From a bacterium (GTDB taxonomy: Bacteria > Armatimonadota > Fimbriimonadia > Fimbriimonadales > Fimbriimonadaceae): 64,000 nucleotides of DNA. Numbering within the stretch: the first letter of the stretch is position 1; each line of letters begins with the position of its first letter. This document shows positions 56,676 to 64,000 of this stretch, in pieces. The DNA lies in NCBI GenBank assembly GCA_027483535.1, contig JAIXUN010000002.1, forward strand, positions 806,001 to 870,000, given 5' to 3'. The translations under genes and the position numbers were made by a program. The notes under the pieces were generated by a model, which saw only the letters and a program-made list of their open reading frames with translations, was not told where the DNA came from and searched no databases.

Positions 56676-57023
56676 TTTTTACACCAGAGGTTCGCACCAA
56701 GATCAACGAGAGCCTCCGCGCACGTCGTCGAAATCGGAAACGGTGCCGGTTTTGATCCACTTCGTTGAGTGAACCTTTCGTAGCACCAATTCTATTGTGG
56801 CAATTGTTGTGCCGGTTTCCACGTTTCCGTGCTCAATGCTTAACTTCCTTGGAGGCTATGGCACCTAAAGTCCAAAACTTATGCCGGTTCCAAGGCTGAA
56901 AGGGTTGCTTGGTTTTGTTAAGAGCCTCTGTTCGCTCTGAGGACTCAATTCGAATGTTGCCGAACATTTTAGGCATACTGGATCGGAAGTCGGATGTCTA
57001 AGGACTCCCGATTAGAAAGGAAC

Positions 57024-57953
57024 ATGCGAGTAGTTGTAACGGGGGGCGCGGGGTTTTTAGGTTCGCATTTATCGGACCTTCTTTTGAGTAAGGGGCACGA
57101 GGTTGTTATTGTTGACAACGTCATCACCGGGGCGTGGAAGAACGTAGCGCACCTTGACGGACGCAAAGATGTTGTCAAGATTGAGCAGGATGTCTCTTTG
57201 CCGTTCGATGTCGATGGTCCGGTGGACTTCGTCGCTCACTTTGCCAGCCCGGCTAGTCCCGTCGACTTCCAAAAGATTCCGTTTGATGTGTTGCGAGTTG
57301 GCTCGCACGGAACGGAAAACTCATTGAACCTTGCCGAGCGCAAGGGCGCCAAGTTCATTGTTGCCAGCACAAGCGAGGTGTACGGAGACCCGGAGGTCCA
57401 CCCCCAGCCGGAATCGTACTGGGGCAACGTCAATCCGAACGGAATTCGAGCCGTTTACGACGAAGGAAAGCGCTTTGCCGAAGCCATGACCATGGCCTAT
57501 CACCGGTTCAAGGGGATCGACACGAAGATCATTCGATTCTTCAACACCTACGGACCTCGCATGCGCCTCGACGATGGTCGCGTGGTGCCAAACTTCGTGA
57601 ACCAAGCTCTCCGCGGCGAACCGCTCACGGTTTACGGTGATGGATCGCAGACACGGTCGTTCGGCTACTATGGTGACATTCTCGACTGCGTCTATCGCCT
57701 GATGATGTCGGACCTTAACGATCCGGTGAATATCGGCACGCAGGAAGAGCGGACGATCCTGGAATTTGCGCAGGCGGTTCTGGCGGCGACAGGTTCGAGC
57801 AGCGAAATCGTGTTCATGCCCGCAACAGCGGACGATCCCAAGCAGCGGCGACCAGATACCACTCGGGCGCGGACTCTGCTTGGTTGGGAACCCACAACTT
57901 CGTTGGATGAAGGTCTCAAGCACACGATCGAGTACTTCAAGAATCTTGCATAG
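57024..57953 (+). CDS. NAD-dependent SDR, UDP-glucuronate decarboxylase-like
   Basis: [31 protein letters not shown] (YxxxK); [20 protein letters not shown]; start trimmed to 57024. Confidence 0.9.
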   Translation: MRVVVTGGAGFLGSHLSDLLLSKGHEVVIVDNVITGAWKNVAHLDGRKDVVKIEQDVSLPFDVDGPVDFVAHFASPASPVDFQKIPFDVLRVGSHGTENSLNLAERKGAKFIVASTSEVYGDPEVHPQPESYWGNVNPNGIRAVYDEGKRFAEAMTMAYHRFKGIDTKIIRFFNTYGPRMRLDDGRVVPNFVNQALRGEPLTVYGDGSQTRSFGYYGDILDCVYRLMMSDLNDPVNIGTQEERTILEFAQAVLAATGSSSEIVFMPATADDPKQRRPDTTRARTLLGWEPTTSLDEGLKHTIEYFKNLA

Positions 57954-58225
57954 GTGCAACTAGATTCTCCGAAATGGGGACTTTGGCAAGAAAAGTGCTG
58001 GCCTAACTGTCAACACTCAATTCTCCCGTGCGGAAGGCTCGACGTCCTTAACACGAGAAGCGTTCGACACGGGAGAAGATTAAAAGCCTGACAGTATCCG
58101 TGCGTACAGGGGTTATCATCCTAGTACAAACCGGGGAATTCTTTCGCGAAGGAAAGCGTTGGAATCGTTTGGCTGATGTTAAGGCGGCAACTGAAACCGT
58201 CGGGTGATGAGGAGAGAGATTGACA

Positions 58226-59422
58226 ATGGATGCTACGGCAGCAACAGACAAGGACGGGCTGATCGAAAGTCCGGCGCAGAATCCGCCCCAAAAAGGGGGA
58301 AGCGTTCTGGACGATGTCTTGGGTTACGCCCAAGATGCGGTGAAATTTTTACGGTCGGTGAACTACAAGGCGATCGTATCGCACTGGGCCTTCCTACCGA
58401 CGTTTTTGATGGTGATCGGATTAGCCGCCGGTTACCGAGAGATGCTTAAGCTTCTCCCGAAGATTTGGCTGAACGACGACTACTACTCGCACGGATTCTT
58501 GGTCCCGGTCATCATCGGCGTCATTCTCTATCGACGGCGAGAAGACTTGAAGGCTCTGCCCAAAAAGAGTGGTTTCGGATCGCCTCTTTCTAGCCTCGTC
58601 GCGGTTGTCGGCGGCGGTCTTATCCTCGCCCTGGTCGCGGGTTATCTCATCATCGCCTACCGCAAGTTCGATGCCCTCGGCATTTGGATTTGGATGGCGA
58701 CGATGCTTGTGCTGGCGTATCCTCTCGGTCAAGGCTTGATGAAGCTGGTGGCCGCCGCGGAAAAGAAGGACGATTCGGCCCTTGCCAACTTTCTCGGAAA
58801 GCCGCTTGTAGCCGTTTTCCTCTTGGCGTTCTTAGCCGTCACCTTTGTCGGCGTGACAGGTCAGTTCTGGGTGATCGCCTCCGTCACCTTCATCCTGTCT
58901 CTCCTCGTTGGCGTCTGGTCGATTCTCGGAGTTCGCTGGTTGCTGGCGATGGCCCTTCCGGTGGGATACCTTGTCTTCGCCCTTCCGGTTTGGCAATCGG
59001 TGATCGATCAAAACACGAACCCGCTGCAGCTAATGTCCACCGACGTTGCCTATGCGTTGCTCAAGGCCGTTGGATTTGAGGCCCGCAAACCCGACTCCAC
59101 GACGATCATCCTTAACAACTTCACTTTAGACGTGGGTGTTCCCTGTAGCGGCATGAAGCTCATGCTGGCCGTCACGGCGTTCACCGCTCTGTTCACCATG
59201 ATCGGAGGGCTCAAGCTCTGGGCGAACCAACTCATGTTCGCCATTGCTCTTCCGTTCTGCTTGTTCATCAACGGTCTCCGAATCATGCTCATCGGCGTGG
59301 TCGGCGATCTCTACGGGTCCGAAGCTGGGCACCAGTTTCACGATTACAGTGGCTACTTGACGCTCATTCTGTGCTTCTATCTGCTGTTCAAATTCGCGAG
59401 GGTATTAGGTTGGAAAGATTGA
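58226..59422 (+). CDS. exosortase/archaeosortase family protein
   Basis: Multi-pass; Cys/Arg/His catalytic regions VPCSGMKLMLAVTAF, CLFINGLRIMLIGVVGD, AGHQFHDYSGYL; ATG 58226 after GGAGAG. Confidence 0.9.
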   Translation: MDATAATDKDGLIESPAQNPPQKGGSVLDDVLGYAQDAVKFLRSVNYKAIVSHWAFLPTFLMVIGLAAGYREMLKLLPKIWLNDDYYSHGFLVPVIIGVILYRRREDLKALPKKSGFGSPLSSLVAVVGGGLILALVAGYLIIAYRKFDALGIWIWMATMLVLAYPLGQGLMKLVAAAEKKDDSALANFLGKPLVAVFLLAFLAVTFVGVTGQFWVIASVTFILSLLVGVWSILGVRWLLAMALPVGYLVFALPVWQSVIDQNTNPLQLMSTDVAYALLKAVGFEARKPDSTTIILNNFTLDVGVPCSGMKLMLAVTAFTALFTMIGGLKLWANQLMFAIALPFCLFINGLRIMLIGVVGDLYGSEAGHQFHDYSGYLTLILCFYLLFKFARVLGWKD

Positions 59423-60078
59423 GATTTCGCCTGTGGGTCACCGCAGGTCTGTTCATCGTCATCGGCGGAATGCTTGCTTTTGCGGGTCGACCGCAACAGA
59501 TCAAGCGTGAAGAGACTTGGATTGCCAAGCAGCTTCCGGAGAAAGTGGGACCCTTCCAAATGGTCCCCAACGCGGAGCGAGAATTCGAGTACTGCACCTA
59601 CCGGATGAACGAGTCGACCTACAAGACTCTTCAGCCGTGGGGAATCGTAGCGCGAGTTTTCACTAAGGGAGACGAGTCTTACGACGTCGTTGTCATTGGC
59701 AGCAACGCCAAGGAATCGTTCCACGATCCTAAGGTGTGCTTTGGCGCGCAGGGTTGGGTTCTTGGACCGGAGCGGGTGGAATACATCACGACCAAGACAC
59801 GCGGCCAGGTACCGGTTTCGGTTGTAGAAATGACCAACCAAGGCAAGAAGACAGTTGCGGTCTACTTCTACAAAACGGTGAGTGCAGGCTTCACCGCCAG
59901 CAGCCAAACCCTTCGATGGGACATGCTGAAGCACAAATTGGTCAATATGGGCAAAGATGATGAAGGAGCGTTCCTTAGAATCATCCCGACCCACGACAAC
60001 CCCGATCTGGACAAGCTGAAGCAGTTTATTGCGGACTGGCTTGACGAAGCCAACACGACCAGTAACGGTTACTACTAA
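59410..60078 (+). CDS. EpsI-family exosortase-associated protein
   Basis: Follows exosortase; RRxQQIKREETWIAKQLPEKVGPF ... YRMNESTYKTLQPWGIVARVFTKGDESYDVVVIGSNAKESFHDPKVCFGAQGW; likely TTG start at 59410 (ORF listed from GTG 59371). Confidence 0.82.
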   Translation: MERLRFRLWVTAGLFIVIGGMLAFAGRPQQIKREETWIAKQLPEKVGPFQMVPNAEREFEYCTYRMNESTYKTLQPWGIVARVFTKGDESYDVVVIGSNAKESFHDPKVCFGAQGWVLGPERVEYITTKTRGQVPVSVVEMTNQGKKTVAVYFYKTVSAGFTASSQTLRWDMLKHKLVNMGKDDEGAFLRIIPTHDNPDLDKLKQFIADWLDEANTTSNGYY

Positions 60079-60107
60079 GTAGAGTTCCCGCTTCTGAAGC
60101 GAACGGT

Positions 60108-60145
60108 CCCCTGCATCCTTTGTTGGATGCAGGGGATTCTTTATT
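60108..60145 (+). terminator. rho-independent terminator downstream of epsI-like gene
   Basis: CCCCTGCATCC-tttgtt-GGATGCAGGGG followed by ATTCTTTATTC. Confidence 0.75.
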
Positions 60146-61415
60146 CGTCGGCCCCTAAGGCTGTAATGATGATCTCGAGCGAGACGTCGCGACCGTTCGC
60201 CGTGCCTTTCACGTTTCGCGAAGCGGGGAAGTGTTCCACGCCAACCTGAGCGAACGTGTCCTCGTAGCTGAGCTCTGTTTGTCGTTTGCCCGACTTATCG
60301 ATCTCGATGCGGCTGTATTTCTTGGGCAAATACTTTCCGTTTTTGAGCCACTGAACTTCCTCGACGCCCACCACAAGCGTTCGATCTCCCAAGGATCGTT
60401 CTACTCCGTACACGATCCCATCTTTAAGGGTGTAGCGCGCCTTGGTTGCATCCTCGACACTGATCCCTTCAGTCGGTGATCCAAATCCAGAAGGGATGAT
60501 TTTGCTCCGACCATCGCCCTCCCAGAACGGTTGTTCCTTTCGGTGCTCGAACATCGACCTCACTTGAGATTCGACTTCCTTCACTAGGTCGTCCGATTTT
60601 TCGTCAACCGTGATCACAATTCCGCTCGGTTTCCATTCCACTTTCCCAACGATGACGCGGGTTTCAAGTTTCGCGCTGAAAGTGAATTCCGTCGCCGGTG
60701 CAGTAGGCGAGACGGACTCTCTTTTCTCCAAGGCAGCTTCCAGTGCGCGGTACGAGGATGGATTCGAACCCTTCGAGACGCTTGTTGTAGGAGCGAGTAC
60801 CAGAGTGGTTCGGTGCGATTCGGCGGCGTACGACTCCTCACCGAAAGATCCGGCATTTGGAAGGGAATAGACGGAGTGGACGCTGTATCCGCTCGGCTTG
60901 GCGTGCAGCGGAATGAAGACCTCACCGTCTTTGGATGGGGCCGCTTTGCCATTCACAAAGATCGGTGCAGCGACCTTTTGACCTTGGTAAACGGTCCAAA
61001 CGCGCCATCGATCGCCTTCCAAAGCGGCACAAATCTCGAATCCGTTCATGCCCGCATCTTTGAAATGGTCCTTCAATGCGCTTGCCTTGACGTGGTTCAC
61101 CACAAGTGTCGGTTTTCCGTCGATATCCAAAACGCCTCCCGTTTGGCGTGCTCGAAATGCGGTTTTGAGCGTTTGGGCATCGAAGCGCATCCGACCGTTG
61201 GTGGCCTTGCGAAGGGATTTGGTGTAAGGCTGAATGCGGGAAAGCTGAAGGGCCGTCATTTCCGTGACGGGCTTGCCGGGAAGATCGGCAATCTCCATTC
61301 GATAGGTCCGGGTTTCCGGCTCGTAGCTTGCCCACAGGTAACTCGCATCTGCGCTCGGGGTGACGGCGGCAAGGATCGAGAAGGCGAAAATGGCAGGGAA
61401 TGGGCGTGGCTTCAT
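60141..61415 (-). CDS. exported hypothetical protein
   Basis: Signal peptide AIFAFSILAAVTPSADA; no family recognised. Confidence 0.6.
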   Translation of the reverse strand: MKPRPFPAIFAFSILAAVTPSADASYLWASYEPETRTYRMEIADLPGKPVTEMTALQLSRIQPYTKSLRKATNGRMRFDAQTLKTAFRARQTGGVLDIDGKPTLVVNHVKASALKDHFKDAGMNGFEICAALEGDRWRVWTVYQGQKVAAPIFVNGKAAPSKDGEVFIPLHAKPSGYSVHSVYSLPNAGSFGEESYAAESHRTTLVLAPTTSVSKGSNPSSYRALEAALEKRESVSPTAPATEFTFSAKLETRVIVGKVEWKPSGIVITVDEKSDDLVKEVESQVRSMFEHRKEQPFWEGDGRSKIIPSGFGSPTEGISVEDATKARYTLKDGIVYGVERSLGDRTLVVGVEEVQWLKNGKYLPKKYSRIEIDKSGKRQTELSYEDTFAQVGVEHFPASRNVKGTANGRDVSLEIIITALGADE

Positions 61416-61520
61416 GGGAAAGAAAATGCGACTTTCTAGTTTTCCCGGCTTAGGGCAGGGAAGTTAAGGGAAATCAGTCAAGGACGCCCGCATCGCCGTC
61501 GAGATGAAGAGAATCTGCAA

Positions 61521-61556
61521 CAAAAAACGGGAGAGGGGTGATCTCCTCTCCCGCTA
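61521..61556 (-). terminator. rho-independent terminator downstream of nuoD
   Basis: Minus strand CGGGAGAGG-agatca-CCCCTCTCCCG followed by TTTTTTG. Confidence 0.75.
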
Positions 61557-61572
61557 CGATCTTGCTGCGACC

Positions 61573-62790
61573 TTATCGGTCGATTTCGCCGAGAACGATG
61601 TCGATCGAACCGATGATTGCGATCACGTCGGCGATCATTCGCCCAACGGCGAGGATTTCCAGCGACTTCAGGTTCATGAAGCTGCTCGGACGCTCGTGCC
61701 AGCGATACGGTCGGTTCGTACCGTCCGACACGACATAGAAGCCGAGTTCTCCCTTCGAACCTTCGATGCCCGCGTAGGCCTCGCCGACCGGAGGTCGGAA
61801 ACCTTCGGTGTAGAGCTTGAAGTGGTGGATCACCGACTCCATTGAGTTGTCCAACTCTTCGCGAGGGGGAGGAGCAATCTTGCGATCCGAGGTGCGGAAT
61901 CCGCCTTCAGGGAGCCCGTCGATGGCTTGGCGGAGAATCTTTGCGCTCTCCTTCATCTCTGCCATTCGGACCAGGTAGCGATCGTAAACGTCGCCGCGCT
62001 TGCCGATGGCGATATCAAAGTTGAAGTCTTCGTAGCTCGAGTAAGGGTTCGACTTTCGCAGGTCAAACGGAACGCCGCTCGCACGAGCGATCGGACCGGA
62101 ACAGCCGAGTTCGAGCGCTTGTGTCGCCGTGAGAACTCCGACGTCGTAGGTCCGCTCTTTGAAGATCGGGTTCTCGCTGAGAAGTCCTTCCAAGACATCG
62201 ACTTCGCCGGGGAAGCCCTTCAAGAAGGCGTCTAGCTTCTCCGCAAAGCCGTCTGGCATGTCTCCGCGGAGTCCGCCAGGGACGATCCAAGAAGGCATCA
62301 TTCGAACGCCGCTGAACATCTCGAACATGTCGAGAATGAGTTCGCGTTGCTGCATGCAGTAGAAGAACGGCGTCATTGCGCCGAGATCCAAAGCGTGTGT
62401 GCCCAGCCAAACAAGGTGAGAGGCGATGCGGCTCAGTTCGGCAAGGATGACCCGTAGGTACTGAGCTCGTCGGGGAATTTCACAACCGAGAAGCTTTTCG
62501 ACTGCCAAGGCGTGGGCAAGGTTGTTCCCATTCGCATTGAGGTAGTCCATCCGGTCGGTCATGACCACACATTTGTGATACTGCTGGTACTCAGCCTCTT
62601 TCTCCATGCCCGTGTGGAGATAGCCGATCACGCACTTGCACTGGATGATCGTTTCGCCCTCGAGTTCGCAGATGACTCGGAGCACGCCGTGAGTGGACGG
62701 GTGCTGAGGGCCCATGTTGACGATCATCGTGTTCTCAGCGGTGCGCTGGAAGATCGTTTCCGTCGACGGCATGAACGTCGGCTGATTCAT
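61573..62790 (-). CDS. nuoD: NADH-quinone oxidoreductase subunit D
   Basis: MIVNMGPQHPSTHGVLRVICELEGE; GYLHTGMEKEAEYQQY; C-terminal DIVLGEIDR*. Confidence 0.95.
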   Translation of the reverse strand: MNQPTFMPSTETIFQRTAENTMIVNMGPQHPSTHGVLRVICELEGETIIQCKCVIGYLHTGMEKEAEYQQYHKCVVMTDRMDYLNANGNNLAHALAVEKLLGCEIPRRAQYLRVILAELSRIASHLVWLGTHALDLGAMTPFFYCMQQRELILDMFEMFSGVRMMPSWIVPGGLRGDMPDGFAEKLDAFLKGFPGEVDVLEGLLSENPIFKERTYDVGVLTATQALELGCSGPIARASGVPFDLRKSNPYSSYEDFNFDIAIGKRGDVYDRYLVRMAEMKESAKILRQAIDGLPEGGFRTSDRKIAPPPREELDNSMESVIHHFKLYTEGFRPPVGEAYAGIEGSKGELGFYVVSDGTNRPYRWHERPSSFMNLKSLEILAVGRMIADVIAIIGSIDIVLGEIDR

Positions 62791-62939
62791 TGTCTTTAAG
62801 ATACCGGGCGCGGAAGGAAGATGTTTCGCTGCACCCCGACCTCAGTTCATGAAGTTCGGATTTTCAACGATTCAGGCAAACGAACGGTCCCACATTCCCG
62901 CCTTGGGCATAAACCTGTTCATTCACTAAAAAAAGTGTT

Positions 62940-62967
62940 TTGCGTTTGGCGAAATCTGCTCTATAAT
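62940..62967 (+). promoter_or_regulatory. candidate sigma70-type promoter
   Basis: TTGCGT - 16 nt - TATAAT upstream of the prepilin gene. Confidence 0.5.
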
Positions 62968-63008
62968 CGTTTTTGTCCCGAACGGTTGGTTCTGGGACAG
63001 TTGATATT

Positions 63009-63974
63009 ATGCGATCACGTGCATTCACTCTCATCGAGTTGCTAGTGGTTATCGCAATCATCGCGATCCTTGCGGCGATCCTGTTCCCAGTGTTCGCCCA
63101 AGCCAAGATGGCTGCTAAGAAAACCGCTGCACTCTCTAACGTCAAGCAACTTGGTACGGCAGTTGCAATCTACACGGCTGACGTGGACGATACAATGCCG
63201 CTTGCCATGTCCTTCAACAGCGTTGCCGGTACCTGGCGAAACGGCTTCTATTCCGCCGTTCCTGAGGGTTCCACCACGTCTGCTAACCGACACCTGGATC
63301 CTCGACGAACCGAAGAGGCTTCGTTCATCTTCAATGCTATTCGCCCGTACACCAAGAACATTCAAATGTACGAAGCAACGGGTGTGAACACGGTTAACCC
63401 CGGATTCACGGCGTTCAACGGAGCTCAACAAGCAAACGTTGGCTTCAGCATGAACGGCATTCTGCACGGGTACAACGCAACCGCAATTGCCCAGCCTTCC
63501 CGAATTCCTCTGTTCTGGCAGCCTTGGCGCCAAAACTACACGGGTGGTATGTTCACCTCCCCGAACCTGGACTGTGGCGCTGGCGTCAACTGCCGATTCA
63601 ACCCGGGCGGATATCCTGGACAAAACACCGGATCTGGCTACGGCTACACCCCGTGGGTGCCTGCTCTCGATCCTCGTATCGTGAACCTTGCTGCTTACGG
63701 AACCACCTCGTTGGTCGTCCACACCGACTCGTCGGCTAAGCCGTACAACTTCGGCGGACTTCCTCGATGGCCGCAACATGCTGTCCTGAACGTCAACACC
63801 AACCCTGTTTCGTCTGCCGATCCTAATGGCGACCAATGGGCATGGTATTGGATGACGGACTGCGTTGCTCCTGGAACCCCTAAGGGTGGCGGAGTTCCGT
63901 ACTACCCGGGCTTCTTCCGACCTGACTCCGAGTTCAACTACACTACTGCTCAGTGTGACCATGGCTCCGGCTAG
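63009..63974 (+). CDS. prepilin-type N-terminal cleavage/methylation protein
   Basis: [50 protein letters not shown]; start trimmed to ATG 63009. Confidence 0.9.
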   Translation: MRSRAFTLIELLVVIAIIAILAAILFPVFAQAKMAAKKTAALSNVKQLGTAVAIYTADVDDTMPLAMSFNSVAGTWRNGFYSAVPEGSTTSANRHLDPRRTEEASFIFNAIRPYTKNIQMYEATGVNTVNPGFTAFNGAQQANVGFSMNGILHGYNATAIAQPSRIPLFWQPWRQNYTGGMFTSPNLDCGAGVNCRFNPGGYPGQNTGSGYGYTPWVPALDPRIVNLAAYGTTSLVVHTDSSAKPYNFGGLPRWPQHAVLNVNTNPVSSADPNGDQWAWYWMTDCVAPGTPKGGGVPYYPGFFRPDSEFNYTTAQCDHGSG

Positions 63975-64000
63975 TCGATTGATTCTTGCTGCGCTCGTCT

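Noticed and set aside
1-64000. CRISPR arrays, tRNA/rRNA genes, transposases, prophage genes
   Set aside because: Looked for in intergenic regions; no regular spaced repeats, tRNA-like cloverleaf or T-loop, or recombinase/phage proteins recognised

Overview
64 kb of densely coding, moderately GC-rich bacterial chromosome. Prepilin-like proteins with the [30 protein letters not shown] leader and the overall gene content suggest Armatimonadota (Fimbriimonas-like); this is inference only. I recognise about 53 protein genes: pflA/pflB, a biotin carboxylase/enoyl-CoA hydratase pair, scattered nuoG and nuoD, sufC-sufD, an ACT-only protein overlapping aspartate kinase, kbl, GH16 x2, GH5, an ATP-grasp/alpha-E/transglutaminase operon, moxR-DUF58-transglutaminase, holA, argS, a HemW-like gene, ugd, a UXS-like SDR, an exosortase + EpsI pair and three PEP-CTERM proteins. 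No tRNA, rRNA, CRISPR array or transposase was recognised. The most interesting signal is a cyclic-nucleotide/CRP-like theme. Two multidomain proteins carry cyclase-homology domains that keep the metal Asp residues but lack the usual Lys and Asn. Two Crp-family regulators carry canonical cNMP-pocket (GE...RSA) and CRP-type recognition-helix (RExxxR) residues. Three intergenic regions contain TGTGA-N6-TCACA-like sites. One locus (about 24.4-31.7 kb) joins a secreted coiled-coil protein, a cyclase-homology/AAA ATPase, a convergent overlapping AAA-TM-WD40 protein and a Crp regulator, and is the best candidate for an undescribed system. A second (39.4-42.5 kb) is a cyclase-homology/TM protein - Crp - GH5 operon preceded by a perfect CRP-type site. 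Other notable items: a ~400 bp intergenic element with 14 bp terminal inverted repeats (20.3-20.7 kb), an MCC-alpha-like biotin carboxylase ending exactly at its DGWR linker, and frameshifted gene debris at 42.5-43.0 kb. All calls come from reading the sequence and supplied ORFs; no database searches were run.
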